Shown here in pieces: positions 1 through 10,378 of a stretch of DNA of 33,905 bases. This DNA comes from Burkholderiales bacterium (GTDB lineage: Bacteria > Pseudomonadota > Gammaproteobacteria > Burkholderiales > Burkholderiaceae_D). Both the position numbers and the translations under genes were made by a program. The notes beneath the pieces were generated by a model. The model did not search any database. It was given only the letters and a program-made list of their open reading frames with translations, and was not told the DNA's origin. The stretch lies in assembly GCA_026399895.1 (NCBI GenBank), contig JAPLQC010000005.1, forward strand, positions 1 to 33,905, written 5' to 3'. Position 1 is the stretch's first letter, and every line of letters starts with the position of its first letter.

Positions 1-431
1 GGCGCGAACAAGATTTGACCGCAATGCTTGAACAGGAAAGCGACCGAGCCTTCGCTGCCCATGTTGCCGCCGAACTTGCTGAAGGCATGCCGAACCTCGG
101 CGACGGTACGCACGCGGTTGTCTGTCATGCAATCGACCATCACCGCTGCGCCATTCAGGCCGTAGCCCTCGTAACGGATTTCTTCATAGTTCGCGCCTTC
201 CAGCCCGCCGGTGCCGCGCTGAATCGCACGGTTGACGTTATCTTTGGGCATGTTCGCGTCAGCCGCTCTGTCAACCGCCAAGCGGAGGCGCGGATTCGAA
301 ACAATGTCACCCCCACCCAAGCGAGCGGCAACGGTAATTTCTTTGATCAGACGGGTCCAGATTCTGCCGCGCTTGGCATCGGTCGCCGCCTTCTTGTGCT
401 TGATGTTGGCCCACTTACTATGTCCAGCCAT
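1..431 (-). CDS. yebC: YebC/PmpR (TACO1) family protein, 3'-truncated by window edge
   Basis: The reverse strand from 431 reads without a stop to the window edge, giving about 143 N-terminal residues that begin [15 protein letters not shown], the hallmark start of the YebC/TACO1 family. Further family segments follow: [32 protein letters not shown] and [18 protein letters not shown]. Family members are about 240-250 residues, so roughly the last 100 residues lie outside the window. YebC-type proteins have been described both as DNA-binding regulators and as translation factors that relieve ribosome stalling on proline runs; which role holds here cannot be told. The gene is divergent from the oxidoreductase at 718, with about 290 bases between the two starts. 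Confidence 0.95.
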   Translation of the reverse strand, partial: MAGHSKWANIKHKKAATDAKRGRIWTRLIKEITVAARLGGGDIVSNPRLRLAVDRAADANMPKDNVNRAIQRGTGGLEGANYEEIRYEGYGLNGAAVMVDCMTDNRVRTVAEVRHAFSKFGGNMGSEGSVAFLFKHCGQILFA

Positions 432-717
432 GTCGGTGCGTCTTCCTGATCCTGGGCTGCCGCGCTTAGGTCGGCAAATACTTATTTAAAATCAACGCCT
501 TACGCATATTTTTTGGCGTGCTGGCGGCTTGCAAACCGGGACGCGATCTTAACATATCGGCCTTGCCAAAATGACCCCTGGCGGCGAGAAACACAGCGCT
601 AAGACAGGGATTTTGGCCCCCTTTTTGCCGTCTATCGGTTTGGTTCGTAGGCTCGCAGGCATCGCGCGATTGTCGGTATGATCCGGGGTTTTGGAAACAA
701 TCATTGCGGGGGTAGTA

Positions 718-1692
718 ATGACAAAAGCAATCCGGTGCTTCAAGAACGGTGGCCCAGAGGTCATGGAATATGTTGATGTCGAGGTTGGTGAGCCTGGGCC
801 AGGCGAAGCGCGTGTCCGGCATCATGCCATCGGACTCAACTACATCGATGTCTACTTCCGAACCGGGCTCTACCCGCAACCGCTGCCAGCTGGCATTGGT
901 ATGGAGGGCGCTGGTGTGGTCGAGGCGATTGGTGCTGGCGTGACCGAAGTGAAAGTGGGCGATCGCGTTGCTTATGCGTGCCGACCTCCAGGTGCTTACG
1001 CAGAAGTGCGCGTGATGCCGGCTGCGGGCCTGGTGAAACTCCCGGACGCTATCGATTTCGATACGGCTGCAGCAATGATGTTGCAGGGTATGACCGTACA
1101 GTATCTGTTCCGACGTACCTTTCCGTTGAAGGGTGGTGAAACCATCCTGTTTCATGCGGCGGCCGGGGGCGTTGGTCTGATTGCTTGTCAGTGGGCAAAG
1201 GCGCTCGGCGTCACCATGATCGGTACCGTCGGATCCGACGAGAAAGCTGCGTTGGCAAAGGCGCATGGTTGCACGCACACCATCAACTACAACAAAGAAG
1301 ACTTCGTCGCGCGAGTGAAAGAGATCACCGGTGGCAAAGGCGTACCCGTGGTCTATGACTCGATTGGTGTGGATACCTGGACGAAGTCGCTGGATTGCTT
1401 GTCGCCGATGGGCATGATGGTCAGCTATGGCTCGGCATCAGGGCCAGTGCCGCCGTTTTCATTGCAAGAACTCGCATCGCGCGGCTCCTTGTTCGTGACG
1501 CGGCCAACCCTGTTCAGCTACACCGCAACGCGTAGCGATCTTGAAGCGACCGCCAACGAGTTATTCGACATGGTCGCTAGTGGCAAGGTGAAGATCGAGA
1601 TCAATCAGCGCTATGCCTTGAAGGATGCGCAGCAAGCGCATATCGATCTGGAGTCACGTAAGACGACGGGTTCAACAATTTTGATCCCATAG
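718..1692 (+). CDS. qor: Zinc-independent quinone oxidoreductase (Qor-like, MDR superfamily)
   Basis: This 324-residue protein belongs to the medium-chain dehydrogenase/reductase superfamily, quinone oxidoreductase branch, which reduces quinones with NADPH in the cytoplasm. The N-terminal GroES-like domain carries GLNYIDVYFRTGLYP and GMEGAGVVEAIGAGV. The Rossmann domain carries the nucleotide-binding AAGGVG motif near residues 147-152 followed by QWAKALG. The cysteines that bind zinc in true alcohol dehydrogenases are missing, as expected for Qor. A TTG nine codons upstream (691) is in frame, but the ATG at 718 is preceded by a G-rich stretch that can serve as ribosome binding site, and it gives the normal family start. 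The gene converges on the lipoprotein gene that ends at 1724. Confidence 0.93.
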   Translation: MTKAIRCFKNGGPEVMEYVDVEVGEPGPGEARVRHHAIGLNYIDVYFRTGLYPQPLPAGIGMEGAGVVEAIGAGVTEVKVGDRVAYACRPPGAYAEVRVMPAAGLVKLPDAIDFDTAAAMMLQGMTVQYLFRRTFPLKGGETILFHAAAGGVGLIACQWAKALGVTMIGTVGSDEKAALAKAHGCTHTINYNKEDFVARVKEITGGKGVPVVYDSIGVDTWTKSLDCLSPMGMMVSYGSASGPVPPFSLQELASRGSLFVTRPTLFSYTATRSDLEATANELFDMVASGKVKIEINQRYALKDAQQAHIDLESRKTTGSTILIP

Positions 1693-1723
1693 TCTTCAGA
1701 GACATTTACCGTCAGATACTTTT

Positions 1724-2377
1724 TTATTTTTTGAATTTCATCTCAATCACCTTCGGCACACCGTGTGTGCCGGGGAAATCCTTGAACGCGGCTTGCACCA
1801 AGTAGGGCATTACGCTTGCAAGATTGCCTTGCTCGCCTTGGCTTTTCACTGTCACTTCAAACCAAGTTTGTTCGGTAGCTTTGTCGGTGATGCGTATTCG
1901 CAGCTCGCGTTGGAACACCGAATAACGCCGTGACTGCTCACGAGCGACCGGCATGCTTGGCCACATCGGCCCGTAATAGGGTGATCCATAGCCATACCAC
2001 CCCCTGTAAGGATTGTAAAAGCCCGGGCCGTACCAGGGTGTACCGTACCAAGGGTCGACCAGGACGGTTTCGATCACCTGAACATCTCGACCATTGATTC
2101 GATAATCTACGCGCACCGCGAGCTGCGACGGTGCTTCAGTGGCCTGTTCAGCCAGACCAAGCTTCAGCAGCTCGTCACGAACCAGGTTTTCATAGCTTTG
2201 GCGCTCCAAGCTCTTGCCTTCATCGCCTTCATGGACAAACGTAAAGCGATGGCCAGCAACATCCTTGGGCCAATGATGAAACGATGTGACCTCTGAGCGT
2301 ATTTTCGTGGCGCAACCCGATGCCAGCAAAGAAAACGCTATGAGTACGACTAAAAACCCTCTTTGCCACGCTGGCAT
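1724..2377 (-). CDS. DUF4136-type outer-membrane lipoprotein
   Basis: The 217-residue protein starts with a lipoprotein signal peptide: a hydrophobic run (FLVVLIAFSLL) and lipobox LASGC with the lipidated cysteine at residue 22. The residue after Cys is Ala, which suggests outer-membrane sorting. The body resembles DUF4136 proteins (early SFHHWP, a later TEQTWFEVTVKS strand). A ribosome binding site complementary to 2383-2389 (GGAGG) precedes the ATG. Residues about 108-143 form a Tyr/Gly/Pro-rich low-complexity segment with repeated WYG and YYG units. The gene is divergent from pepN with 93 bases between. Biochemical function is unknown for the family. Confidence 0.85.
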   Translation of the reverse strand: MPAWQRGFLVVLIAFSLLASGCATKIRSEVTSFHHWPKDVAGHRFTFVHEGDEGKSLERQSYENLVRDELLKLGLAEQATEAPSQLAVRVDYRINGRDVQVIETVLVDPWYGTPWYGPGFYNPYRGWYGYGSPYYGPMWPSMPVAREQSRRYSVFQRELRIRITDKATEQTWFEVTVKSQGEQGNLASVMPYLVQAAFKDFPGTHGVPKVIEMKFKK

Positions 2378-2470
2378 GCGTCCTCCAATTTAAGTGTGCT
2401 TGGATATTACCGCGGCCTTCCGCCTTGGTAAAATGCGCTGCTGATTAATCTTGCATCTCATCACAACGCC

Positions 2471-5155
2471 ATGCGCACTGACACTGCTGTTGCCATTCAT
2501 CGTCAAGACTACCAGCCACCAGCCTATTTGGTGGAGAGCATTGATATCGGCTTTGATCTTGACCCCGGGCACACGCGAGTGGCGGCGCGCAGCACCCTGC
2601 GGCGTAATCCAGACGCCAAGCAGCGAGAGCTCATCTTGCATGGTGACTCATTGCGGTTAGTTGCGTTGCGGATGAATGGTAAAGCCCTCAGCAAGCGCGA
2701 GTACAGCCTGCGCACCGGAACGCTGCGGATTCCGAATGCGCCGGATCATGTGGTGCTGGAAATCGAGACCCTGATCGAGCCCGAAAAAAATACCTCGCTG
2801 ATGGGTTTGTACGTCTCGAACGGAAATTTCTTCACCCAATGTGAAGCGGAGGGTTTCCGGAAAATCACTTATTTCCCTGACCGTCCCGATGTGATGGCGA
2901 AGTACCGCGTCATGCTGCGTGCGGATAAGCAGCAATATCCGGTACTACTTTCTAACGGTAACTTGATTGAGGAAGGCGACCTCGGCGACGGGCGGCACTA
3001 CGCCTTGTGGGAAGATCCCTTCCAAAAGCCATCGTATTTGTTTGCTTTGGTCGCGGGCAAACTTGTCTGCGAAGAACAGCATATTCGCCTGAAGTCCGGT
3101 CGCGACGCTTTGCTGCAAGTGTGGGTCGAAGAGGGTAACCTCGATAAAACCGCGCACGCCATGTCTTCACTGATAAAAAGTATTCGGTGGGATGAAGAAC
3201 GCTTCGGGCTAGAGCTTGATCTTGATCGCTTCATGATTGTCGCTGTGGGCGACTTCAATATGGGAGCGATGGAGAATAAAGGTCTGAATATCTTCAATAC
3301 CAAATACGTATTGGCGAATTCACGTATCGCTACCGATGCTGACTACGCAGGTATTGAATCCGTAGTCGCGCATGAATACTTCCACAACTGGACGGGCAAT
3401 CGCGTTACTTGTCGTGATTGGTTTCAGCTGTCGCTCAAAGAGGGCTTGACGGTTTTCCGTGATCAAGAATTTTCAGCGGACATGATGGGTAGCGCCAGTG
3501 GTCGCGCAGTTAAGCGTATCGAAGACGTGCGCGTATTACGTGCTGCGCAGTTTCCGGAAGATGGTGGTCCGATGGCGCACCCCGTACGTCCGGACTCTTA
3601 CGTCGAGATTAATAATTTCTATACGCTCACCATCTATGAAAAAGGTGCTGAGGTCGTACGTATGTACCAGACCTTATTGGGCCGAGAGGCATTCCGTACA
3701 GGGATGGATTTGTACTTCGCTCGGCATGATGGTCAGGCAGTGACCTGTGATGATTTTCGTGCTGCAATGGCTGATGCCGCGGGTCGCAATTTGGCGCAGT
3801 TCGAGCGTTGGTATAGTCAGGCGGGCACCCCACGCGTCAAAGTAGAGACCGAATATGACGAAGTCAATCACACCTATACCGTACAACTGACTCAGACCTG
3901 CCCGGCTACTCCCGGTCAGCGGCATAAACTGCCGATGCATATTCCAGTAGCTGTAGGTCTGATCGATGCACAAGGTAATGATTTACCGCTCAGACTCAAG
4001 CATGACAAGGCGCCACATGATCACGCCATTCGGCCCTTGCCAACCACGATGGTGCTGGAGCTGACCGAGCACACGCAAGTTTTCTGCTTCGGGGGTATCG
4101 ATCAAGCACCAGTGCCATCGCTGCTGCGCGATTTCTCCGCGCCGGTCGTTCTTGAATACGACTATACCGATGACGAACTTGCTTTCTTGCTGGCGCACGA
4201 TAGCGACGCATTCAATCGTTGGGAGGCCGGTCAGCGCTTAATGACGCGTCGCCTGTTAGCTTTGGCAGCGGATGGTGTCATGGTAGGGCAGCGTTATCCG
4301 TCGAATTCGCTTGATCAATTGATCACCAACGCGTTGGGCGCACTGCTCATTGATGACACGCTCGATCCCGCTTTCCGTGATCTGGTACTTACGCTGCCGT
4401 CTGAAAGCATGCTTTCTGAGCAGGTTGAAGTGATCGATCCGCAGGCCATTCATCAAGCACGCCGATCCTTGCGCCGCTTCCTTGCACATTCACTGCAAGC
4501 TGAATTGCAAAAGGTCTACGCTGCCAATGAAGTCGTTGGCCCCTTTAGCCCAGAGCCGCAGCATACCGGTCGACGCGCATTGCGCAATAACGCGCTGAGC
4601 TACCTGGCTGAGTTACGCGATACCTCTGCCCAAGCCACGCTGCAGTCGCAACTGGCGAGTGCTAGCAACATGACTGATCGCTTGGCTGCGCTGGCTGCTA
4701 TGACCAACAATGATCATCCTGCAGCAGCCGATGCTTTGCACCAGTTCTATCGAGACTTCGAGAGCGAAGCCTTGGTGATTGATAAATGGTTCAGCCTGCA
4801 GGCGGTGTCCCATGCAACTACGGCTACGGGTGTGCGCGAGTTGATGCGGCATCCAGCATTCACCATCAAAAACCCGAACCGGGCGCGGAGTCTGTTGTTC
4901 GCCTTCTGCAATAACAACCCTGCACAATTTCATGCGGCAGATGGTTCCGGTTATGCGCTTTGGGAAGAGCAGGTCATTGTGCTTAATGAGATCAACCCGC
5001 AGGTTGCCGCACGACTGGCGCGTGCGCTGGATCGCTGGCGTAAGTACGCACCGCGCCTACAAACCGGCATGAAGGCAGCGCTAGAAAAAGTCGCGGCTAC
5101 CAAAGAACTATCGAATGACGTTGCTGAGGTGATCGGCAAGGCACTCGCTAACTAA
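2471..5155 (+). CDS. pepN: Aminopeptidase N (M1 family metallopeptidase)
   Basis: At 894 residues this has the full length of the proteobacterial PepN family, which removes N-terminal residues from peptides in the cytoplasm. The exopeptidase motif GAMEN is at residues 265-269, the zinc-binding HEYFH at 301-305, and the third zinc ligand is Glu324 in SLKEG. Each lies four residues beyond its E. coli PepN counterpart. The C-terminal half matches the helical PepN-type domains ([33 protein letters not shown]). The start ATG has no strong Shine-Dalgarno sequence in front of it; I kept it because [17 protein letters not shown] fits the family N-terminus. fbp follows 25 bases downstream on the same strand, so the two are probably co-transcribed. 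Confidence 0.97.
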   Translation: MRTDTAVAIHRQDYQPPAYLVESIDIGFDLDPGHTRVAARSTLRRNPDAKQRELILHGDSLRLVALRMNGKALSKREYSLRTGTLRIPNAPDHVVLEIETLIEPEKNTSLMGLYVSNGNFFTQCEAEGFRKITYFPDRPDVMAKYRVMLRADKQQYPVLLSNGNLIEEGDLGDGRHYALWEDPFQKPSYLFALVAGKLVCEEQHIRLKSGRDALLQVWVEEGNLDKTAHAMSSLIKSIRWDEERFGLELDLDRFMIVAVGDFNMGAMENKGLNIFNTKYVLANSRIATDADYAGIESVVAHEYFHNWTGNRVTCRDWFQLSLKEGLTVFRDQEFSADMMGSASGRAVKRIEDVRVLRAAQFPEDGGPMAHPVRPDSYVEINNFYTLTIYEKGAEVVRMYQTLLGREAFRTGMDLYFARHDGQAVTCDDFRAAMADAAGRNLAQFERWYSQAGTPRVKVETEYDEVNHTYTVQLTQTCPATPGQRHKLPMHIPVAVGLIDAQGNDLPLRLKHDKAPHDHAIRPLPTTMVLELTEHTQVFCFGGIDQAPVPSLLRDFSAPVVLEYDYTDDELAFLLAHDSDAFNRWEAGQRLMTRRLLALAADGVMVGQRYPSNSLDQLITNALGALLIDDTLDPAFRDLVLTLPSESMLSEQVEVIDPQAIHQARRSLRRFLAHSLQAELQKVYAANEVVGPFSPEPQHTGRRALRNNALSYLAELRDTSAQATLQSQLASASNMTDRLAALAAMTNNDHPAAADALHQFYRDFESEALVIDKWFSLQAVSHATTATGVRELMRHPAFTIKNPNRARSLLFAFCNNNPAQFHAADGSGYALWEEQVIVLNEINPQVAARLARALDRWRKYAPRLQTGMKAALEKVAATKELSNDVAEVIGKALAN

Positions 5156-5180
5156 TTTCTTCCCAGGATCAGGACATTTC

Positions 5181-6185
5181 ATGAAGCGGATAAGTCTCAC
5201 CCAACATCTGATCGAAGAGCAACGTCTCCACAACACGATTCCATCCGAGTTGCGCTTACTCATCGAGGTGGTCTCGCGTGCTTGCAAAACCATCAGTCAT
5301 TCAGTCAGCAAAGGTGCATTGGGCGATGTGCTGGGCGCCGCAAGTACCGAGAATGTGCAGGGCGAGATTCAAAAAAAGCTCGACATCATCTCGAACGAAA
5401 TTCTGCTGCAAGCGAATGAATGGGGTGGGCATTTAGCAGCCATGGCTTCCGAAGAAATGGAGTCCTTTCACCCGATACCGAATCGCTACCCGAAGGGTGA
5501 GTACTTGCTGCTGTTTGATCCGCTGGATGGCTCTTCTAATATCGACGTCAACGTTACCATCGGCACGATCTTTTCAGTGTTAAAAGCGCCTGAGGGCATG
5601 CAGGAGCCTAGTGAGCAGGACTTCTTGCAAGTAGGTACCAAGCAAGTGGCTGCAGGCTACGCGGTGTATGGTCCGCAGACCATGCTGGTGCTCACCACCG
5701 GCAACGGCGTCAATTGTTTCACGCTTGATCGCGAGATGGGCTCTTGGGTAATGACGCAGCGTGACATCAAGATTCCGGCCGACACCGCTGAGTACGCAAT
5801 CAATGCATCAAATGCGCGTCACTGGTTTCCGCCGGTGCGCCGCTATATCGACGAACTGGAACAAGGCAAGGTCGGTCCGCGTGGCAAGAATTTCAATATG
5901 CGCTGGATTGCTTCTATGGTTGCCGATGTTCACCGCATCTTGAACCGTGGCGGTATCTTCATGTATCCAGCCGATGCGCGTGATCCCGATAAGCCCGGCA
6001 AGTTGCGCCTGATGTACGAGGCCAACCCGATGTCGCTCATCATCGAGCAGGCGGGTGGCGCTGCCACCGATGGCCAGCAACGCATCTTGGATATTCAGCC
6101 GACTGGACTACACCAGCGCGTTGCGGTGTTCCTAGGTTCGAAGAACGAAGTCGAACGAGTCACTGGTTATCACCAAGCTACCTGA
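5181..6185 (+). CDS. fbp: Fructose-1,6-bisphosphatase class 1
   Basis: The 334-residue protein is a class 1 FBPase, which hydrolyses fructose-1,6-bisphosphate to fructose-6-phosphate in gluconeogenesis. The metal/phosphate-binding motif [10 protein letters not shown] begins at residue 113, and the upstream acidic pair in MASEEMESF is present. The substrate-binding region ([14 protein letters not shown]) and the C-terminal block [21 protein letters not shown] are both intact. Length is normal. A purine-rich AGGATCAGGA lies just before the start. It sits 25 bases after pepN and is followed by a short stem-loop with a T run and then by tRNA-Thr. Confidence 0.97.
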   Translation: MKRISLTQHLIEEQRLHNTIPSELRLLIEVVSRACKTISHSVSKGALGDVLGAASTENVQGEIQKKLDIISNEILLQANEWGGHLAAMASEEMESFHPIPNRYPKGEYLLLFDPLDGSSNIDVNVTIGTIFSVLKAPEGMQEPSEQDFLQVGTKQVAAGYAVYGPQTMLVLTTGNGVNCFTLDREMGSWVMTQRDIKIPADTAEYAINASNARHWFPPVRRYIDELEQGKVGPRGKNFNMRWIASMVADVHRILNRGGIFMYPADARDPDKPGKLRLMYEANPMSLIIEQAGGAATDGQQRILDIQPTGLHQRVAVFLGSKNEVERVTGYHQAT

Positions 6186-6189
6186 TTCC

Positions 6190-6205
6190 ACGCCTCAGCG
6201 TTTTT
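6190..6205 (+). terminator. Weak candidate terminator after fbp
   Basis: A four-base-pair stem (ACGC/GCGT, loop CTCA) is followed directly by TTTTT, five bases after the fbp stop codon. The stem is short, so it may be only a partial terminator. Confidence 0.35.
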
Positions 6206-6208
6206 GAT

Positions 6209-6238
6209 TTGTGGGGCAGGAGTTGGATTTGCTAAACT
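6209..6238 (+). promoter_or_regulatory. Candidate promoter for tRNA-Thr
   Basis: A weak -35 (TTGTGG, 6209-6214) and a -10 (TAAACT, 6233-6238) are separated by 18 bases. The predicted transcription start would fall only a few bases before the mature tRNA 5' end at 6249. The tRNA could instead be read from fbp. Confidence 0.35.
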
Positions 6239-6248
6239 TCAAATCTTG

Positions 6249-6324
<76 letters not shown>

Positions 6325-6436
6325 AATTCATCGCGATCGAAGCCTAAAAACCTCTGAAGTTATTGCGCGGTCTCGATAGAGAATTCAGACGGATCTTATT
6401 TTTGCGAATACGGGGAAGCTTTGACCGGCTAACCCC

Positions 6437-7360
6437 TCACCGCCGCCAACTCACCGCCTCAGCCAACTCGCCGAGTTGCAGTTTCGGTGCAAGTTGTTGG
6501 ATGAAATCGATCGCGTACTCGCGCATGAACGCGCCACGTCGTACCGCGACGCGAGTCACGTTTGGTGCGAACAGATGATTCGCCGGGATGGCGAGTAGGT
6601 TTGCGGGAAGATAGTCGACCGCCATTGAGGCAACGATTCCAACGCCAAGTCCCAGCGCGACATACTGCTGGATAACATCCGAATCCATCGCGGTCAGCAC
6701 GATGTCTGGTGCGAGCCCTTGGGTGCTAAATGCCTCATCGATATGACTGCGCCCCGTGAAGCCAACATCGTAGGTGATCAATGGGTGCTCGGCGAGGTGT
6801 TCCAGCGTGACCGACTTTGCTTTCAAGAGCGGGTGATCATTAGGCACAACGATCACGTGATGCCATTCATAGCAGGGGAATGAGACCAAGCCTTCAAAGC
6901 GTGACAAGCCTTCAGTCGCGATACCGATATCTGCTTTGCCCGATAGTACCCATTCGGCGATATGTTCTGGGGCGCTTTGCTGTAGCGCTATGCGGACATC
7001 CGGAAAAGCCGTTCGAAAATGCTGCACGGCACGCGGCAAGACGTAACGTGTCTGGGTATGCGTTGCTGCGATTGAGAGCGTGCCAGTGGTTTTACCGGAA
7101 TAAGTCTCGCCGGCGCGTTGTAAATTCTCCGCTTCCAGCAAAAGTCGTTCGACGATGTGCAGTACTTCTTTACCTGGGTCGGTTAAGCCGGTTAGACGTT
7201 TACCGCTACGCTCGAAGATATCAATGCCAAGCTCTTCCTCTAGTTCGCGAATCTGACGACTCACGCCGGGTTGCGACGTGAACAAGGCGTTCGCCACCTC
7301 GGTCAGGTTGTACCCGCGACGCGCTGCTTCACGAACCGATCTCAGCTGCTGAAAATTCAT
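6437..7360 (-). CDS. cysB: CysB-family LysR-type transcriptional regulator of sulfur assimilation
   Basis: A 307-residue LysR-type regulator. The N-terminal winged helix-turn-helix begins MNFQQLRSVREAARRGYNLT and continues ANALFTSQPGVSRQIRELEEELG, which is typical of CysB/Cbl. The effector domain follows (TTGTLSIAATHTQTRYVLP, then IGIATEGL). In the known family the inducer is N-acetylserine or O-acetylserine, and CysB activates sulfate uptake and reduction genes under sulfur limitation. It begins 12 bases after cysA ends, on the same strand, so it is probably the last gene of the cysTWA operon. The regulator would then be made from an operon it is expected to control. Length is slightly below the 324 residues of E. 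coli CysB. Confidence 0.94.
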   Translation of the reverse strand: MNFQQLRSVREAARRGYNLTEVANALFTSQPGVSRQIRELEEELGIDIFERSGKRLTGLTDPGKEVLHIVERLLLEAENLQRAGETYSGKTTGTLSIAATHTQTRYVLPRAVQHFRTAFPDVRIALQQSAPEHIAEWVLSGKADIGIATEGLSRFEGLVSFPCYEWHHVIVVPNDHPLLKAKSVTLEHLAEHPLITYDVGFTGRSHIDEAFSTQGLAPDIVLTAMDSDVIQQYVALGLGVGIVASMAVDYLPANLLAIPANHLFAPNVTRVAVRRGAFMREYAIDFIQQLAPKLQLGELAEAVSWRR

Positions 7361-7372
7361 CGTTAATCTTTA

Positions 7373-8440
7373 TCAGGCGGCTTCTTCAAGAAAGACGCGA
7401 ACGCGCTTCGGCTTAACTAGGACAGTAGCTCCAGCGTGAAGCTTTAACTGCGCGAAGCGCTCGGCCGGTAGCACAGCTTCGATTTGTCCACCGCCATCGC
7501 TACGTTCAAGTTCAAGCTGTGCCAATGGGCCGATGGCGTGTGAACGCTTGAGTACGGCAACAATGCCCTCGCCGTCCGGTGTGAACGGCTCGATATCAAG
7601 TTCATGGGGTCGTACATAGCCAACACCAAGCGCGTCACGTGCGTGGCTATGGTCGGGTACTGAGAGCTCTGCGTCGCCAGCGGCCAGCACGCCTTCATGC
7701 ACGCGACCGTGGAATAGATTGACGTTACCCAGAAAGCCATACACGAAGGGTGATGCCGGGTGGTTGTACACCTCATCCGGCGCGCCGACTTGTTCTACTT
7801 TGCCGTGGTTCATCAGGACGACGCGATCAGCAACTTCCAAGGCCTCTTCCTGATCATGCGTGACGAAAATACTAGTCACATGCAGCTCATCATGTAGTCG
7901 ACGCAACCAGCGACGTAGCTCTTTGCGTACATTGGCATCGAGCGCACCAAAGGGTTCGTCCAGCAGCAATACGCGTGGCTCGACCGCGAGTGCGCGCGCC
8001 AGCGCAATACGTTGGCGCTGACCGCCCGATAACTGCGAAGGGTAGCGATCAGCCAGCCAATCCAGCTGCACGAGCGAAAGCAAGCGCATCACCTTGTCAT
8101 GAATTTCTTCTTTACTGGGTCGTAGCGCACGCGGCTTGACGCGCAGGCCAAAGGCGATATTGTCGAACACGCTCATATGCCGAAACAGAGCGTAGTGCTG
8201 GAATACGAAACCGACTTGGCGTTCACGCACATCGCGTTGCGACGCATCCTCGCCATCTAAAATGACTTGACCTTGGTCGGGTTGCTCCAAGCCAGCGATG
8301 AGACGTAGCAGTGTTGTCTTGCCGCAGCCGGATGGGCCCAGTAGTGCGGTCAACTCGCCCGTCGGAAAATCCAATGAGACATTGTCCAGCGCAACAAAGT
8401 TACCGAAGCGTTTACCGATATTTTTGACAGCGATACTCAT
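7373..8440 (-). CDS. cysA: Sulfate/thiosulfate ABC transporter ATP-binding protein CysA
   Basis: The 355-residue ATPase powers CysTW-mediated sulfate import at the inner membrane. The Walker A motif GPSGCGKTT has its lysine at residue 41. The signature [15 protein letters not shown] and Walker [13 protein letters not shown] follow, then the H-loop in [13 protein letters not shown]-terminal TOBE-type regulatory domain completes it. An in-frame ATG 15 codons upstream (8485) exists, but the ATG at 8440 gives the standard CysA start [13 protein letters not shown]. It also overlaps the cysW stop codon in an ATGA arrangement, which favours coupled translation. Confidence 0.96.
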   Translation of the reverse strand: MSIAVKNIGKRFGNFVALDNVSLDFPTGELTALLGPSGCGKTTLLRLIAGLEQPDQGQVILDGEDASQRDVRERQVGFVFQHYALFRHMSVFDNIAFGLRVKPRALRPSKEEIHDKVMRLLSLVQLDWLADRYPSQLSGGQRQRIALARALAVEPRVLLLDEPFGALDANVRKELRRWLRRLHDELHVTSIFVTHDQEEALEVADRVVLMNHGKVEQVGAPDEVYNHPASPFVYGFLGNVNLFHGRVHEGVLAAGDAELSVPDHSHARDALGVGYVRPHELDIEPFTPDGEGIVAVLKRSHAIGPLAQLELERSDGGGQIEAVLPAERFAQLKLHAGATVLVKPKRVRVFLEEAA

Positions 8441-9336
8441 GATGCTTCCTCGGGGTTGATGGGTGTCTGATGCGACAGACGCCACTCAATAAAAGTTTTA
8501 ATCGCAAGCGTGACTAGAGCCAAGAACGCCAGCAGTGAAGCCACTGCGAAGGCAGCGGCGAAGTTGTATTCGTTATAGAGAATTTCGACTTGCAGCGGCA
8601 TGGTGTTGGTCTCGCCGCGGATGTGGCCCGACACGACTGAAACAGCGCCGAATTCGCCCATGGCGCGTGCGTTACACAGGATCACGCCATACAGAAGACC
8701 CCAGCGAATATTCGGCAGCGTCACATGCCAAAACGTACGCCAACCAGAGGCACCCAGCACCAGCGCAGCCTCTTCCTCCTCATTGCCTTGCGATTGCATC
8801 AGTGGGATCAATTCACGCGCGACAAACGGGAAGGTAACGAAGATGGTTGCGAGTACGATGCCCGGTACTGCGAACAGAATTTGTATGTCATGCGACATCA
8901 GCCATGCGCCGAACCATCCATGCGCACCGAACAGCAGCACGTAAATCAAACCTGAAATAACGGGCGATACCGAGAATGGCAGATCGATCAGTGTCAGCAG
9001 CAGGTTCTTGCCGCGAAACTCGAATTTAGCAATCGCCCATGACGCCGAGAGACCAAAAATCAGGTTGGCCGGTACGGCAATCGCTGCCGTGAGTAACGTG
9101 AGCTTGATCGCCAGCCACGCATCTTCTTCGGTGATAGCGGCAAGGTAGGCATCCCAGCCTTTTTTGAAGGCTTCGGTAAAAACGACTGCTAGCGGTATCA
9201 GCAAAAACAGAATCGCAAAACCGACGGCGATCGCAATCAATGCGACACGTACCCAACCCGGTTCGCTGGTCGCTGCAGGTACATACGGCGGCTCAATTCG
9301 CGCTGCAGTACTTGGTGTGATGGAGGCGGTACTCAT
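8437..9336 (-). CDS. cysW: Sulfate ABC transporter permease CysW
   Basis: The 299-residue permease has about six membrane segments. The cytoplasmic EAA loop that contacts the ATPase reads [24 protein letters not shown]. The [15 protein letters not shown] segment is typical of CysW. It overlaps cysT upstream and cysA downstream by four bases (ATGA) at each end, so the three subunits are translationally coupled. With CysT it forms the membrane channel of the sulfate importer. Confidence 0.96.
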   Translation of the reverse strand: MSTASITPSTAARIEPPYVPAATSEPGWVRVALIAIAVGFAILFLLIPLAVVFTEAFKKGWDAYLAAITEEDAWLAIKLTLLTAAIAVPANLIFGLSASWAIAKFEFRGKNLLLTLIDLPFSVSPVISGLIYVLLFGAHGWFGAWLMSHDIQILFAVPGIVLATIFVTFPFVARELIPLMQSQGNEEEEAALVLGASGWRTFWHVTLPNIRWGLLYGVILCNARAMGEFGAVSVVSGHIRGETNTMPLQVEILYNEYNFAAAFAVASLLAFLALVTLAIKTFIEWRLSHQTPINPEEAS

Positions 9337-10196
9337 TTCGGCTCCTTGCTACCGCGGCGACGCATCCAGGCTTGCAGCAGATTGATCGCTAATAGCATCA
9401 AGAAAGAAGCCGCAAGCATCACCACGGCGATGGCAGTTGCGCCTCGGTAGTCATACTGTTCGAGTTTGGTGACGATGAGTAGCGGTGTGATTTCAGAAAT
9501 CATGGGCATGTTGCCCGCAATGAAAATCACCGAGCCGTACTCGCCCAATGCGCGCGCAAATGCTAATGCGAAGCCGGTGATCATGGCCGGCAAAATCGTC
9601 GGCAGAATCACCATCACGAAAGTTTGAAGACGATTCGCACCCAAGCTTGCAGCCGCTTCCTCCAGCTCGCGCTCGGCTTCTTCCAGCACCGGTTGGACGG
9701 TGCGCACTACAAACGGCAGGCCGATAAACACTAAAGCAATCGCGATACCGGTTGGCGTGAATGCGATCTTGATACCGTAGGGCTCGAGAAATTGACCAAT
9801 CCAACCCTTGCCCGAGTACAGCGCAGTGAGTGCGATACCGGCAACCGCAGTGGGTAATGCAAAGGGCAGATCAACAAAGGCGTCCAGCAATCGACGGAAC
9901 GGGAATTCATAGCGCACCAAGACCCAAGCGAGGATGGTGCCAAACACCGCATTGACCAACGCAGCGGCTAACGAAGCGCCGAAGCTAAGGCGATACGCCG
10001 CCAGAACGCGTGGCGAGGTAACGGTGGACCAGAACGCATCCCAACTCATCGCCAACGTGTTGAACACCAGGGCAGACAGCGGGATCAGCACGATCAGCGA
10101 CAGATACAGCACGGTGAAGCCGAGCGACAGCGAAAAGCCGGGTAGTACACGTTGCGTACCGCGCGGCGCTGTTGCTGAAAAAACAGCATTACTCAT
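9333..10196 (-). CDS. cysT: Sulfate ABC transporter permease CysT (CysU)
   Basis: The 287-residue permease is the first gene of the cysTWA-cysB run. It has about six membrane segments and an EAA loop in [20 protein letters not shown], followed by [17 protein letters not shown], which is diagnostic for CysT/CysU. It overlaps cysW by four bases. Upstream, 10197-10308 carries a candidate -10 (TATAAG on minus, 10246-10251) and the 43-base element shared with the sbp upstream region. A strong terminator separates it from the porin gene, so it probably has its own promoter. Confidence 0.96.
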   Translation of the reverse strand: MSNAVFSATAPRGTQRVLPGFSLSLGFTVLYLSLIVLIPLSALVFNTLAMSWDAFWSTVTSPRVLAAYRLSFGASLAAALVNAVFGTILAWVLVRYEFPFRRLLDAFVDLPFALPTAVAGIALTALYSGKGWIGQFLEPYGIKIAFTPTGIAIALVFIGLPFVVRTVQPVLEEAERELEEAAASLGANRLQTFVMVILPTILPAMITGFALAFARALGEYGSVIFIAGNMPMISEITPLLIVTKLEQYDYRGATAIAVVMLAASFLMLLAINLLQAWMRRRGSKEPK

Positions 10197-10245
10197 GGAA
10201 TAACTCGATGAACTGCGAAGGAAGGGCGGATTATTGGCGGGATTC

Positions 10246-10251
10246 CTTATA
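10246..10251 (-). promoter_or_regulatory. Candidate -10 of the cysT promoter
   Basis: TATAAG on the minus strand lies just downstream of the 43-base shared element. No good -35 hexamer is found at the right spacing, which is usual for promoters that need a LysR-type activator. The leader to the cysT ATG would be roughly 40 bases. Confidence 0.4.
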
Positions 10252-10254
10252 AAC

Positions 10255-10297
10255 AGAACGAATTTTTAGGCATTTCCTTAGACGGATTTCGAATAAG
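10255..10297 (-). promoter_or_regulatory. Candidate CysB operator upstream of cysT
   Basis: Read on the minus strand, this 43-base segment begins CTTATTCGAAATC and ends ATTCGTTCT. It aligns without gaps to the segment at 12877-12919 upstream of sbp, with 28 of 43 positions identical. It lies immediately upstream of the candidate cysT -10. The shared position in two sulfate-uptake promoters next to a cysB gene suggests a CysB binding region. CysB assignment is inference, since CysB sites are degenerate. Confidence 0.5.
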
Positions 10298-10308
10298 GCG
10301 ATTGGCGT

Positions 10309-10344
10309 AAAAAAGCCGGCCGGCGGGAAAACCCACGGGCCGGC
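10309..10344 (-). terminator. Rho-independent terminator after the porin gene
   Basis: On the minus strand a GC-rich hairpin (outer arms GCCGGCC/GGCCGGC, inner CCC/GGG, tetraloop) is followed by TTTTTT (complement of 10309-10314). It lies about 35 bases after the porin stop codon and before the cysT promoter region, so it separates the porin unit from cysTWA-cysB. Confidence 0.85.
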
Positions 10345-10378
10345 CAAGACAACCTAGGAGATTAGCGGTTGGGGTTAA

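Noticed and set aside
432..717. Possible small gene or RNA between yebC and the oxidoreductase
   Set aside because: I found no start with a ribosome binding site, no stable fold and no good promoter pair. A TATGAT at 677-682 lacks a matching -35.
466..1278. 270-residue open frame on the minus strand opposite the quinone oxidoreductase
   Set aside because: It is antisense to a clearly recognised gene, has a low-complexity Cys/His/Arg-rich composition, and shows no family resemblance or ribosome binding site.
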